Source of the DNA: Malikia spinosa
GTDB taxonomy: Bacteria; Pseudomonadota; Gammaproteobacteria; Burkholderiales; Burkholderiaceae_C
Direction of reading: 5' to 3'
NCBI RefSeq assembly: GCF_002980625.1
Contig: NZ_PVLR01000011.1
Location: 62,001-126,000 of the forward strand
DNA length: 64,000 nt
Part shown: piece by piece, positions 19,985 to 29,055 of the stretch
Layout of the letters: each line of letters opens with the position of its first letter
Position numbering within the stretch: the stretch's first letter is position 1
Notes under the pieces: model-generated
Seen by the model: the letters and a program-made list of their open reading frames with translations, nothing else
Databases searched by the model: none
What the model was told of the DNA's origin: nothing
Program-made: the position numbers and the translations under genes

Positions 19985-21301
19985 TCAGGCTGCCTCGAGG
20001 ATCTCGGGCAAGTCGTCTGGCAGGCGGTCCGGCAACGCGATGCGGTCGCGTCCAGCGTCCTTGGCGCGCTGGATGGCAAGCCCGGCGCACAGGCTCAACT
20101 CGTCCTCGTCCATGCCGTGCAGCGGATAGAGCGCAACGCCGACGCTGCTCGTCAACGCCAGCCGCTGGCCGCGCAGCGGCATCGGTTCGCGCAGCGCACG
20201 ACGGATCTTGTCCGCCACTTCTAGCGCCTCGCGTTCGCAGCCGACAGCGGGCAGCAGCACCATGAACTGGTCACCGCCAGCGCGGCCGACCGTATCGGAG
20301 CGGCGCACGCAGGCGGCGATCCGGGCCGCCACTTCCAGCAGCACGAGGTCGCCGATGGCATGGCCCCAGCGTTCATTGAGTGACTTGAAATGGTCGAGCT
20401 CGACCTGCAGCCAGGCGGTTCGCTCGCCATGGCGCTCGGCCTGGAGCAAGGCCTGCCGCAGCCGATCCAGGCACAGGATGCGGCCGGGCAGCCCGGTCAG
20501 CGCGTCGAAATGCGCCCGCTGCAGCGCGTCCGGCCGCCGGTCTGCACCGAGTTCACGCGCGACGCCGAGCAGGCCGACCATGCGCCCGCCCGGGTCGAAC
20601 AGGGGCGCGACCCTGGCCGCATGCCAGTGCCAGTCGCCCTCGGCATGACGGATCCGGTACTCGACTTCGCCCTGCAGGCGGCGGCTGGCCAGCGCGCGCT
20701 CGATGATCTGCTGGCAGGCCGGCAGGTCGTCGGAGTGCACCAGCCAGGCATGGCTCTGGCCGAGCAGGTGCTCCGGGTCCACGCCCAGCGCCTGGCGCCA
20801 GTTGGCCGACAGCTGCTGGATGCGGCCATCGAGGTCGAGCGCGAATACCAGCTCGCTGGCGCATTCGAGGTGGCGCAGCAGTCGTTGCTCGCTGCTGAAC
20901 AGCGCCTGCTCGAGCCGGTCGCGCTCGCGGTTGGCAGCCTGTCTGGCGTTGTCAGACTGCTCGACGACGGCCTGCCAGCGCGTTTCGGCAGCCTGCCAGT
21001 CCTGTCGCAACGAGGCCAGGCTGGCCTGGTGCTGGCGCAAGGCCAGGTCGGCGCGCCGCTTCGCGAGCCAGAGCGCGACCAGAGCGGCAACCAGCATCAC
21101 TCCGGTCACCGGAGCGGCCACTGACGGCTCGACCGAGCTGGCCCAGGCCGGCATCGGCAGGCCAGCCAGGCTGATGAGCCCGACCGTCAATGAGGGGGCA
21201 GCCGATGGAGCAGTCGCGCATTCTCTAGCAGACATAGCATTTGATGATAGGGATTCCAGCGCTGTTTCCTCATAGTAATTACCATTAGGATGATCTACCA
21301 T
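19985..21301 (-). CDS. PAS-GGDEF protein, putative diguanylate cyclase with GGDQF motif
   Basis: The 438-aa protein has a hydrophobic N-terminal region with a clear membrane helix (about residues 64-80), a coiled-coil stretch, a PAS domain (about 140-255; SELVFALDLDGRIQQLSANW) and a GGDEF domain (about 265-430). The signature loop reads RAGGDQF, with Gln where the fourth residue is normally Glu, and an RxxD inhibitory site (RRSD) lies five residues before it. GGDEF proteins make cyclic di-GMP; the Gln could weaken or abolish this. The ATG at 21301 is used; ATG 21235 is an alternative. It is divergent from the small gene at 21346, 44 nt away. Confidence 0.87.
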   Translation of the reverse strand: MVDHPNGNYYEETALESLSSNAMSARECATAPSAAPSLTVGLISLAGLPMPAWASSVEPSVAAPVTGVMLVAALVALWLAKRRADLALRQHQASLASLRQDWQAAETRWQAVVEQSDNARQAANRERDRLEQALFSSEQRLLRHLECASELVFALDLDGRIQQLSANWRQALGVDPEHLLGQSHAWLVHSDDLPACQQIIERALASRRLQGEVEYRIRHAEGDWHWHAARVAPLFDPGGRMVGLLGVARELGADRRPDALQRAHFDALTGLPGRILCLDRLRQALLQAERHGERTAWLQVELDHFKSLNERWGHAIGDLVLLEVAARIAACVRRSDTVGRAGGDQFMVLLPAVGCEREALEVADKIRRALREPMPLRGQRLALTSSVGVALYPLHGMDEDELSLCAGLAIQRAKDAGRDRIALPDRLPDDLPEILEAA

Positions 21302-21345
21302 GGGGCAGCCTTACTCAATACCGGACATCGAACCGATTTACCGCC

Positions 21346-21771
21346 ATGACTTGCGAAACCATCTGGGAAAACAAAGGGGTGCTCAAGCGCCTGTCGGGTC
21401 ATGTGTCGGCTGACGAATTCGTGCACTCGGTCGAGGCGATACAGGCCGATCCGCGTTTCGATGACATCCGCTATGTGATCAACGACTTCAGCCAGGTCAG
21501 CAGCCATGAACTCGACGCCGATCTGCTGCAGGAGCTCGCTGCGATCCAGTACGGCGCGCAGGCCAGCAATCCGCAGGTCAGGGCGGTCTATGTCGGGCTG
21601 GGGCGCGATCCGGTGCTGGCGCAGTTGCTGCGCTCAATCCTGATCGGCTCGCACCGCTCGGTCTACCAGGTGATGCTGTTCGAGACCTTGCCGCAAGCGC
21701 GCGACTGGCTGCAAGGCGAGATGCGGTCGGCCTGGCGCGGCGGTCTGCTCACCCGCTCCAGCGCCAGCTGA
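21346..21771 (+). CDS. STAS/SpoIIAA-like small protein, function unknown
   Basis: The 141-aa protein begins MTCETIWENKGVLKRLSGHVSA and has the alternating strand/helix pattern of the SpoIIAA-like (STAS/SEC14-type) family, with RYVINDFSQVSSHELD and NPQVRAVYVGLGRDPVLAQLL. The role is unknown. It is divergent from the GGDEF gene with a short shared gap, so a regulatory link to cyclic di-GMP signalling is possible but unproven. Confidence 0.7.
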   Translation: MTCETIWENKGVLKRLSGHVSADEFVHSVEAIQADPRFDDIRYVINDFSQVSSHELDADLLQELAAIQYGAQASNPQVRAVYVGLGRDPVLAQLLRSILIGSHRSVYQVMLFETLPQARDWLQGEMRSAWRGGLLTRSSAS

Positions 21772-21816
21772 GTCCGGCGGGGCCGGCCCGCGAGCAGCGC
21801 TTAGACTAGCGCCATC

Positions 21817-22434
21817 ATGAGCGCGATTGCCGTCATAGACTTTGAAACCAGCGGGCTGCTGCCCGAAGCCGGCGGCCGTGCGACCGAGGTCGCGATCGTG
21901 CTGGTCGAGCAGGGCCGGGTGATCGACCGTTTTGCCAGCCTGATGAATGCCGGGGTCTGGATTCCGCCCTTCATCACCGAGCTGACCGGCATCAGCAACG
22001 AGATGGTGCGCGCCGCGCCAGCCGCGGCACAGGTGATGGCGCAGGCGGCGCAATTCGTCGGCGACCGACCGCTGGTGGCGCACAACGCCTCCTTCGACCG
22101 CAAGTTCTGGCAGTCCGAGCTCGCGCGCGTCGGCCTGGTGGCGGCACAGCCCTTCGCCTGCACCGTGCTGCTGTCGCGCCGGCTCTACCCGGACGCGCCG
22201 AACCACAAGCTCGGCACCCTGGCCGAATTCCACGCCCTGCCGCGCAATGGCCGCGCGCACCGGGCCCTGTCCGATGCCGAGGTCACGGCCGAGCTGCTGC
22301 TGCGCATCCAGCGCGATCTGCGCCAGCGCCACGGCGTGGACGCACCCGATCATGATTTCCTGCAGGCCTTGCAGCAATGCTCCAAGGCCACCTTGCCGCG
22401 CTTCTGGCAACGCCAGGCCGGCGCCACCGCCTGA
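21817..22434 (+). CDS. 3'-5' exonuclease, DnaQ/DEDD family
   Basis: The 205-aa protein has the DEDDh exonuclease motifs: DFETSG (Asp and Glu near residues 9-11), HNASFD (middle Asp) and HRALSDAE (His and Asp near the end). It resembles the DnaQ epsilon-like family. It is shorter than replicative DnaQ and lacks a polymerase-clamp tail, so a proofreading or repair role is uncertain. It runs 14 nt ahead of the DAHP synthase on the same strand and may be co-transcribed. Confidence 0.86.
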   Translation: MSAIAVIDFETSGLLPEAGGRATEVAIVLVEQGRVIDRFASLMNAGVWIPPFITELTGISNEMVRAAPAAAQVMAQAAQFVGDRPLVAHNASFDRKFWQSELARVGLVAAQPFACTVLLSRRLYPDAPNHKLGTLAEFHALPRNGRAHRALSDAEVTAELLLRIQRDLRQRHGVDAPDHDFLQALQQCSKATLPRFWQRQAGATA

Positions 22435-22448
22435 TTTTCCCGCTCGAC

Positions 22449-23558
22449 ATGCATACCCCCAGCCAGACCCATACCCAGGACAAGACCCGTACCGACGACC
22501 TGCGCATCCGCGCCGTGCGCCCGCTGCTGACACCCGCGCTGCTGCAGGAATGGCTGCCGACGCCCGAGCCGGCGCAGGCGCTGGTCGAAGCCAGCCGGGC
22601 CGAGATCGCGCGCGTGCTGCACGGCCAGGACGACCGGCTGCTGGTGGTGGTCGGGCCCTGCTCGATCCACGACCACGAGCAGGCGCTCGACTACGCGCGC
22701 CGGCTAAAAGGACAGGCCGACGCGCTGCAACAGGATCTGCTGATCGTGATGCGGGTCTATTTCGAGAAGCCGCGCACCACGGTGGGCTGGAAGGGCTATA
22801 TCAACGACCCGCACCTGGACGGCAGCTTCGCGATCAACGAAGGGCTGGAGCGCGCCCGCGCACTGCTGCTCGAGGTGCTGCAGATCGGCCTGCCGGTTGG
22901 CACCGAGTTCCTCGATCTGCTGTCGCCGCAGTTCATCAGCGACCTGGTCAGCTGGGGCGCGATCGGCGCGCGCACCACCGAAAGCCAGAGCCACCGCCAG
23001 CTCGCCAGCGGCCTGAGCTGCCCGATCGGCTTCAAGAACGGCACCGACGGCGGGGTCAAGGTCGCGGCCGACGCCATCGTCGCCGCGCAGTCCGAGCACG
23101 CCTTCATGGGCATGACCAAGATGGGGCTGGCGGCGATCTTCGAGACCCGCGGCAACCAGGACTGCCACCTGATCCTGCGCGGCGGCAAGCAGCCCAACTA
23201 CTCGGCCGCCGATGTCGAGGCGGCCTGCGCCGTGCTGCGCGCTTCGGGCCTGCGCGAGCAGGTGATGGTCGACTGCTCGCATGCCAACAGCAGCAAGCAG
23301 CACCGGCGCCAGATCGAGGTCGGCGCCGACGTGGCAGGCCAGATCGCCGCTGGCGAGCGCCGCATCACCGGCCTCATGATCGAAAGCCATCTGCACGAGG
23401 GCCGGCAGGACATCGTGCCGGGCCAGCCGCTGCAGCCCGGGGTCTCGGTGACCGACGCCTGCATCAGCTTCGAGCAGACGCTGCCGTTGCTGCAGCAGCT
23501 CGCGCAGGCGGTGCGGACCCGGCGCACGCTGCCGGCCACCGAGCCTGACGCGGACTGA
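22449..23558 (+). CDS. aroG: 3-deoxy-7-phosphoheptulonate synthase (DAHP synthase, class I)
   Basis: First enzyme of the shikimate pathway, condensing phosphoenolpyruvate and erythrose 4-phosphate. The 369-aa protein has TDDLRIRAVRPLLTP (22-36), LLVVVGPCSIHD, RVYFEKPRTTVGWKG and GFKNGTDGGVKVA, characteristic of AroF/G/H enzymes. The inhibitor specificity (Phe, Tyr or Trp) cannot be told from these motifs. ATG 22449 is chosen for family length. Confidence 0.93.
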   Translation: MHTPSQTHTQDKTRTDDLRIRAVRPLLTPALLQEWLPTPEPAQALVEASRAEIARVLHGQDDRLLVVVGPCSIHDHEQALDYARRLKGQADALQQDLLIVMRVYFEKPRTTVGWKGYINDPHLDGSFAINEGLERARALLLEVLQIGLPVGTEFLDLLSPQFISDLVSWGAIGARTTESQSHRQLASGLSCPIGFKNGTDGGVKVAADAIVAAQSEHAFMGMTKMGLAAIFETRGNQDCHLILRGGKQPNYSAADVEAACAVLRASGLREQVMVDCSHANSSKQHRRQIEVGADVAGQIAAGERRITGLMIESHLHEGRQDIVPGQPLQPGVSVTDACISFEQTLPLLQQLAQAVRTRRTLPATEPDAD

Positions 23559-23631
23559 ACTTGCCCCGAACCTATCGCTGGCAGACAATCCCAAGATACC
23601 CCCTACCCTTTCCCAGACAGGAGCTTGCCGC

Positions 23632-24012
23632 ATGAAAACCGCCATGGATCTGGTCGCTGCCGCCAAGGCGCAGGTCGCCGAAATCCCCGTCGCTGACGCC
23701 GAGGCAGCCATCCGCGATGCCGATGTGCTGCTCGACGTGCGCGAGGCCGAGGAATTCGCTGCCGGCCATCTGCCCGGTGCCGTCCACGCCTCGCGCGGGC
23801 TGCTGGAGTTCAAGCTCAGCGGCTCGCCGCAGCTGGCCAGCCGCGACCTGAGCTTCGTGATCTATTGCAAGACCAGCGGTCGCGCCGCGCTGGCCGCTGT
23901 TGCGATGCGGGAGATGGGCTATCTGAATGTGAAGTCGATCGCCGGCGGCTTCGATGCCTGGGCCGCTGCCGGCAAGCCGGTACACAAGCCCGAGTTGCCG
24001 TCGTTTGACTGA
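23632..24012 (+). CDS. Rhodanese-like domain protein
   Basis: A single-domain rhodanese of 126 aa. It has the CH2A-type start ADVLLDVREAEEFAAGHLPGA and the active-site loop YCKTSGRAALAA with Cys79 as the sulfur-accepting residue. Such proteins transfer sulfane sulfur to cyanide or other acceptors; the physiological partner is unknown. AGGAG precedes the ATG. A convergent hairpin follows. Confidence 0.88.
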   Translation: MKTAMDLVAAAKAQVAEIPVADAEAAIRDADVLLDVREAEEFAAGHLPGAVHASRGLLEFKLSGSPQLASRDLSFVIYCKTSGRAALAAVAMREMGYLNVKSIAGGFDAWAAAGKPVHKPELPSFD

Positions 24013-24018
24013 AGCGCA

Positions 24019-24052
24019 AAGGGCGGAGGGAGCGCAAGCCCCATCCGCCCTT
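24019..24052. terminator. Convergent terminator hairpin between rhodanese and p-cresol operon
   Basis: AAGGGCGGA (24019-24027) and TCCGCCCTT (24044-24052) form a perfect 9-bp stem. The minus strand continues with a short T run. It may terminate both converging units. Confidence 0.55.
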
Positions 24053-24075
24053 CATTGGCAAGGTGCCAGGCTGCG

Positions 24076-24960
24076 TCAGAACGGCTTGACCAGGCTCAAA
24101 CGGAACAGATTGCCCTTGGGCTCGGGGCCGCTGCCGCCGTGCACGCTGAATTCCTTGTAGGCCGCGCCCTTGAGGAACAGGCCCGCTGAGGCGACCGGGT
24201 ACACCAGCTCGGCGCCCAGCGCATGGCGCTCGGCCTTGCCCAGCTTGGCGCCAGCGCCCTTGTCGTCGCTCAGCTGCCACTGGCTGTAGCCCACCACGCC
24301 CAGCGAGTAGGCGCCGTAGTTCTTGCCCAGGCCCCACTCCAGCGACAGCTGGTCGCCCGGGCGCACGCCGTTGTCCTTCTTGCCGTTGTACTCGTAGCGG
24401 AACAGCGCCGAGCCGGAAATGGACTTCTGCTGGTCGAAGTAGTAGGTCAGGCCGCCGGTCAACATGGTGGACTGGTAGCCCTTGCCCGGCGAGGTCGGGT
24501 CACCCAGGGTGTTGGACGCGGTGTCCAGCCACATGCCGGCAGCCGCCACGGCATCCCATTGGGCGCCATGCCAGCCCAGCACCAGCGGACCGACATAGAC
24601 ATCGCCCACGCCGCTGTCGCTGGCGTCCAGCGGGCCGACCTTCACCGAGCTGCGCAGCACCGGGATGATGGTCTCGAAACCGTAGTCGGCACCGAACAAC
24701 TTGGTGTCGGTGATGTGGACCAGGCGGTTGGCCAGCGCAGTGACCTGGCCGGAGCCGCCGATGCCATCCTTGGCATCCGGGGCCTGGAAGCCGTTGATGT
24801 CGTAGTTGACCAGATAGCCCAGGTAGTAGTTGCCGGCCGGCGGCACGCTGGAGCCCTGCAGCCCCTCGACGCCGGTCACGTAATGGCCTTCGGCCTGCAC
24901 GGCTCCGCCTGCCAGCGTGGCCACCAGGGCCAGCGCTGCGCTCGTTGTGTTGAATTTCAT
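24076..24960 (-). CDS. SphA/MetA-type outer-membrane protein of the p-cresol operon
   Basis: The 294-aa protein has a signal peptide (MKFNTTSAALALVATLAGGA, cleaved near VQAEG). It is rich in alternating aromatic beta strands, with the start GHYVTGVEGLQGSSVPPAG and the end LFRLSLVKPF typical of an outer-membrane barrel. It resembles the 'MetA-pathway of phenol degradation' family, thought to aid aromatic substrate entry. It is the last gene of the pch operon, 42 nt after pchF, and GAGGAG precedes its ATG. Confidence 0.85.
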   Translation of the reverse strand: MKFNTTSAALALVATLAGGAVQAEGHYVTGVEGLQGSSVPPAGNYYLGYLVNYDINGFQAPDAKDGIGGSGQVTALANRLVHITDTKLFGADYGFETIIPVLRSSVKVGPLDASDSGVGDVYVGPLVLGWHGAQWDAVAAAGMWLDTASNTLGDPTSPGKGYQSTMLTGGLTYYFDQQKSISGSALFRYEYNGKKDNGVRPGDQLSLEWGLGKNYGAYSLGVVGYSQWQLSDDKGAGAKLGKAERHALGAELVYPVASAGLFLKGAAYKEFSVHGGSGPEPKGNLFRLSLVKPF

Positions 24961-25002
24961 AAGTCTCCTCTGCCCCCCCGCAGGGGGGACTCTCCAACGG
25001 AA

Positions 25003-26553
25003 TCAGATGTTGATGCCGCTCTTGCCCGGCGCCAGGATGCCGTTCGGATCGAGCGCGCGCTTGATCTTGCGTTCGACCGAACGCTTGACCGGACCGTAGC
25101 TGTTGGCGACGCGTTCCTGGAACGCGGTGTTGACGCGGTAGACGGCGTAGCCTTCCTTCTCGAACTCGTCGAGCAGCTCGTTGAAGCAGGCGTTGGCGCG
25201 CTGGGTTTCCTCTTCGCTGCTGCGGTCGTACAGCACGTCGATCACGTGGTGCATGTCGCGCCAGCCGACGATGAACTCGCCGACATAGTCCAGGCCATGC
25301 TTGTTCAGGATCTTCTTGGCCAGCGCGTACTGCTTGTCGCACTCGCTGCCGCGGGCCTGGCTGACCGGGGCGAACCACATCGAGCCACCGCCGCCACGCC
25401 AGTTGTAGAGGCCGAACTCCTGCAGGTTAGGCACGCCCGACATCAGCTGCGCGCGGTACTTGAACGGCTGGGTGTCGCCGGCCTCTTCCTGCGTGACGAT
25501 GCGGCCCTTGCCGGCGCGCTTGATGGTCTCGGTGACGATCTTCCAGTTGACCTCGACCTGCTCGGGCGAACCGTACAGCGCGCAGTAGACGTTCCAGGCG
25601 CCCAGATGCTTGTCCTTGCGGATCTGCGCCAGCACGGAGTCCGGCGTGGCGCCCGGCTCGGTGATGTAGTCGGAGCGGCGCACGCCGCAGGTGGCGGCTT
25701 CCCACAAGGTGCCGGCGATCACCACCGCGTTCGGAATGATGTTGGCGATGCGCAGCGGGCGCAGCATCTCGACGATCTCGTTGATGTCGGCTTCGTTGTC
25801 GAACTTGATCTCGAACGGTTTGAACACCGGCGGCTTGGGCATCAGCCAGAAGCCCATCTTGGTGCAGATGCCGTAGTTGGACTGGGTGAACATGCCGTCC
25901 AGGGTCGGGCCGTAACCCCACTTGAACACCTGCCAGGCCTTGTCGCCCTTGACGCCGCCCATGCCGGTACGCAGCACGTCGCCGTTGGCCAACACCACTT
26001 CCATGCCGCACTGCATCAGGAAATGCTCGCCGTACGGGGTGTAGCCGACGCCGCGGTCCATCGTGTTGCCGACCGGGCCGGCAATCGCCGACGGCGCCGA
26101 GAACGACAGCATCAGCGGCAGCTTGTTCTCCTCGATGTAGTCGTAGAGCATCTGGTAGGTCACGCCAGGCTCGACCAGAGCCGTGCAGAGCTCGGGGTCG
26201 ATGTGGATGATCTTGTTCATCTTCTTCAGATCGAGCACGATCTGGCCGCGCTCGACCGGCGCCGCCGAGCCGTAGCCGAAGTTGCGACCGGTCGAGATGG
26301 TCCAGACCGGGATCTTGTACTCGTTGCAGATCTTGACCACGGCCTGCACCTGCTCGACGCTGGTCGCGGTGACGACGGCCGACGGCTGGTGCCGCGCATC
26401 GGGCACCGACATCATGACCTTGGTGTAAGGGCGCAGATGATCGGCCGAGGTCAGCACCTGATCGGCGCCGAGGGCAGCCTGGAACTTCTTGATCGCCGCA
26501 TCAAAGCGGTTCTCGCTCACGCCCTTGGGCAGGGCCTGGTATTTGCTTTTCAT
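25003..26553 (-). CDS. pchF: 4-cresol dehydrogenase (hydroxylating), flavoprotein subunit
   Basis: Oxidises p-cresol to 4-hydroxybenzyl alcohol and then to 4-hydroxybenzaldehyde, passing electrons to the cytochrome subunit PchC. The 516-aa sequence closely follows the Pseudomonas putida PchF pattern. The FAD domain shows VWTISTGRNFGYGSAAPV and SFSAPSAIAGPVGNTMDRGV. Tyr383 in EFGLYNWRGGGG corresponds to the Tyr that binds FAD covalently. Glu379 and the Tyr472-Arg473 pair (AVYRVN) match active-site residues. The C-terminal GILAPGKSGINI is complete. AGGAG precedes the ATG. It follows pchX by 16 nt. Confidence 0.96.
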   Translation of the reverse strand: MKSKYQALPKGVSENRFDAAIKKFQAALGADQVLTSADHLRPYTKVMMSVPDARHQPSAVVTATSVEQVQAVVKICNEYKIPVWTISTGRNFGYGSAAPVERGQIVLDLKKMNKIIHIDPELCTALVEPGVTYQMLYDYIEENKLPLMLSFSAPSAIAGPVGNTMDRGVGYTPYGEHFLMQCGMEVVLANGDVLRTGMGGVKGDKAWQVFKWGYGPTLDGMFTQSNYGICTKMGFWLMPKPPVFKPFEIKFDNEADINEIVEMLRPLRIANIIPNAVVIAGTLWEAATCGVRRSDYITEPGATPDSVLAQIRKDKHLGAWNVYCALYGSPEQVEVNWKIVTETIKRAGKGRIVTQEEAGDTQPFKYRAQLMSGVPNLQEFGLYNWRGGGGSMWFAPVSQARGSECDKQYALAKKILNKHGLDYVGEFIVGWRDMHHVIDVLYDRSSEEETQRANACFNELLDEFEKEGYAVYRVNTAFQERVANSYGPVKRSVERKIKRALDPNGILAPGKSGINI

Positions 26554-26569
26554 GGAATCTTGCTCCTGT

Positions 26570-27094
26570 TCAGATCACGCAGCGCAATGCCACATAGGCG
26601 TTGCCGTTCTCTTGCCCGCGGCCGGCAGTGGCCGCACCGGCCACCAGGGCCTGGCCCAGCGCGCCAGCCCGTTGCTGACCGGTGCTGTCCCGGCCGATCC
26701 GGTGCGGCTCGGCCGACAGCACGCGGCCACCGGCCGAGCGCACCAGGTCCAGCACCAGGATGGCGGCGGCATCGTCGAGCAGTCCGACCAGCAGGGTCGG
26801 GGTGTCGTCGTTCAGCAGCGCGTTGAGCTGCTGATAGGTCGAAGCCTCCAGGCCTTGCAGCGGCGGGGTGACCAGGCTGCTCGCCGGCTGGGCCGTGGCC
26901 TGGCGCACGCCGGCCAGGAAGGCGGCGTCGAGCGCGCTGCCGCTGACCAGCGGGGTCACGCGGGTCGCTGCATCGGCCACGCCGGCATCAGCCAGCGGTG
27001 CTGCAGCGCTGGTGCTCGCCTGCGCCCAGGGCATGGCGGCCAGCAGGCCGGCCGCAGCCAGGCCTTTCAGGACAAAACGTCGGTCATTGCTCAT
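26570..27094 (-). CDS. pchX: PchX-like protein of the p-cresol operon
   Basis: The 174-aa protein has a twin-arginine-type leader (NDRRFVLKGLAAAGLLAAMP), so it is probably exported by Tat. The rest is Ala/Leu-rich, with ASTYQQLNALL and AGALGQALVAG. It lies between the cytochrome and flavoprotein genes, exactly where P. putida has pchX, a gene of unknown function. I identify it mainly by position. AAGGAG precedes the ATG. Confidence 0.72.
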   Translation of the reverse strand: MSNDRRFVLKGLAAAGLLAAMPWAQASTSAAAPLADAGVADAATRVTPLVSGSALDAAFLAGVRQATAQPASSLVTPPLQGLEASTYQQLNALLNDDTPTLLVGLLDDAAAILVLDLVRSAGGRVLSAEPHRIGRDSTGQQRAGALGQALVAGAATAGRGQENGNAYVALRCVI

Positions 27095-27105
27095 GACGGC
27101 TCTCC

Positions 27106-27405
27106 TTACGGGTTCTTGACCGGGGTGCTGGCCAGGTAATCGGCCAGCTGCTGCAGCGTCGCGTCGTCGATGTCGGTGACGCGGAAGGCCGGCATGGCAC
27201 GGTTGCCGTTGCGCGCGATGCTGACATAGGTGATCGCGGGCAGACCGCGGCCCGTGATGACGGGGCCGATGCCCGCCTCATGGCATTTGGCGCAGATCTT
27301 CTGGTAGAACTGCTGGCCCGCGTTGACGGACTGTGCCGTGGCCGGCTGGACTGAAGCCAGTGCCAGCAGGGCCAGGCCTAGGGTTGAAGTCATCTTGTTG
27401 ATCAA
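27106..27405 (-). CDS. pchC: 4-cresol dehydrogenase cytochrome c subunit
   Basis: Small c-type cytochrome that takes electrons from the PchF flavin. The 99-aa precursor has an export signal (TLGLALLALASVQPATAQ) and one haem site, CAKCH, with AMPAF carrying the likely axial Met. The start is probably TTG at 27405: GAGGAG lies 6 nt upstream, whereas the in-frame ATG at 27393 would be 18 nt away. This is PchC by position and size. It follows pchA by 41 nt and precedes pchX by 11 nt. Confidence 0.9.
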   Translation of the reverse strand: MINKMTSTLGLALLALASVQPATAQSVNAGQQFYQKICAKCHEAGIGPVITGRGLPAITYVSIARNGNRAMPAFRVTDIDDATLQQLADYLASTPVKNP

Positions 27406-27446
27406 TTGCTTCTCCTCTGTGATGTAGTGGCTCGGAATCGACCCGA

Positions 27447-28898
27447 TCAGAACGGGTAGTGACGCGGCTGGTTCTGGATCGTGATCCAGCGCAGCTCGGT
27501 GAAGGAGTCAATGCCAGCCTGGCCGCCGAACTTGCCGTAGCCAGAAGACTTGACGCCGCCGAACGGCATCTGGGCCTCGTCATGCACGGTCGGGCCGTTG
27601 ACATGGCAGATGCCGGACTCGATGCGGCCCGCAACTTGCCAGGCGCGCGAGACATCGCGGCCGAACACGGCGGCAGCCAGACCGAACTCGTTGTCGTTGG
27701 CGCAGGCCACGGCCTCCTCGACGCCATTGACGCGCACGATGGCCTTGACCGGCGCGAACGACTCCTCGCGGTAGATTTCCATCGCGGGCGTGACATGGTC
27801 GAGCAGCGTGGCCGGCATCAGCGTGCTGTCGGCCTTGCCGCCGCACAGCAGCTTGGCACCCTTGGCCAGCGCGTCGTCGATCAAGGCATTGCAGCGTGTG
27901 ACCGTAGCCTGGTCGACCACCGAACCCAGCACCACCGGACCCTGGCGCGGATCGCCGAGCGGCAGGCTTTGCGCGCGTGCCGTCAGCTTGGCGACGAACT
28001 CGTCGGCCACGGCCTGGTCGACGATCAGGCGCTCGGTCGACATGCAGATCTGGCCCGAGTTGGCGAAGGCGCCGAAGGTCGCGGCGGCGACCGCAGCGTC
28101 GATGTCGGCATCATCGAGCACCACGAAGGGTGCCTTGCCGCCGAGTTCGAGCACGGCCGGCTTGAGGTACTTGGCGCAGGTCTGGGCGATCAGCCGGCCG
28201 ACCTTGGTCGAGCCGGTGAAGTTGACCCGGCGCAGCGCCGGGTGCGCCACGATGGCCTCGACCACCGCGCCGGCATCGGCCGGGGCATTGGTGACGAAGT
28301 TGACCACGCCGGGCGGCAGGCCGGCTTCCTGCAGCGCCTCGATGATCAGGCCGTGGGTGGCCGGGCACAGCTCGGAGCCTTTCAGGATCACGGTGTTGCC
28401 GCAGGCCAGCGGGGTCGAGATGGCGCGCACGCCCAGGATCACCGGCGCGTTCCAGGGCGCGATGCCCAGCACCACGCCAGCCGGCTGGCGCACAGCCATG
28501 GCAACGTTGCCCGGCACATTCGACGGAATCACCTGGCCGCTGATCTGGGTTGTCAGGGCTGCGGCTTCCAGCAACATGTCGGCCGCCAGATGGACATTGA
28601 AGCCGGCCCAGATGCCGGAGGCGCCGGTCTCGGTCGCCATCGCGGCGACGAAGGCATCGGCCTTGGCTGCCAGCGACTGCGAGGCCTTCATCAGCAGGCC
28701 GCGGCGTTCGCCCGGACCCATGGCGGCCCAGGCCGGGAAGGCCTGGGCCGCCGCCTCGACGGCGGCCTGGGCATCGGCGACCGTCGCGGCCGGGGCCCGC
28801 GTGGCCACGCTGTGGTCGAGCGGATTGCGGCGTTCGAAGGTCACGCCGTTCGATGCAGCCCGCTGCTGGCCACCGATCAGCATCTGGATTTCGTTCAT
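27447..28898 (-). CDS. pchA: 4-hydroxybenzaldehyde dehydrogenase (aldehyde dehydrogenase)
   Basis: NAD(P)-dependent aldehyde dehydrogenase of 483 aa that converts 4-hydroxybenzaldehyde, the PchCF product, to 4-hydroxybenzoate. It has the family Glu251 (VLELGGKAP) and catalytic Cys285 (NSGQICMSTERL), the dinucleotide region NFTGSTKVGR, and the C-terminal motif QMPFGGVKSSGYGKFGG. Vanillin-type aldehyde dehydrogenases are related, but the adjacent pchC, pchX and pchF fix the role. It is the first gene of the operon, divergent from the AraC-type regulator. Confidence 0.9.
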   Translation of the reverse strand: MNEIQMLIGGQQRAASNGVTFERRNPLDHSVATRAPAATVADAQAAVEAAAQAFPAWAAMGPGERRGLLMKASQSLAAKADAFVAAMATETGASGIWAGFNVHLAADMLLEAAALTTQISGQVIPSNVPGNVAMAVRQPAGVVLGIAPWNAPVILGVRAISTPLACGNTVILKGSELCPATHGLIIEALQEAGLPPGVVNFVTNAPADAGAVVEAIVAHPALRRVNFTGSTKVGRLIAQTCAKYLKPAVLELGGKAPFVVLDDADIDAAVAAATFGAFANSGQICMSTERLIVDQAVADEFVAKLTARAQSLPLGDPRQGPVVLGSVVDQATVTRCNALIDDALAKGAKLLCGGKADSTLMPATLLDHVTPAMEIYREESFAPVKAIVRVNGVEEAVACANDNEFGLAAAVFGRDVSRAWQVAGRIESGICHVNGPTVHDEAQMPFGGVKSSGYGKFGGQAGIDSFTELRWITIQNQPRHYPF

Positions 28899-29055
28899 TT
28901 CGTTCGTCCCGGAAAAATCTGAAGAGGACCGAATGGTAGGAAGGCAGGGCCGAACCGGCTTGTCCTGGAGTGCACAAAAGTCTTGACTGACAGCGCAAGG
29001 CCGCTAGGGAATGCACCGGCTTGCCGCTGCGCCGGGTCCGGCGGATAATGAAAAA

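Noticed and set aside
24223-26826. Long open frame antisense to the pchF and barrel genes
   Set aside because: No recognisable protein features; pchF matches its family across its full length.
28983-29010. TTGACT with a possible TAGGGA as promoter of the AraC-type gene
   Set aside because: The -10 match is poor and spacing is 16 nt; several equally weak alternatives exist in the divergent gap.
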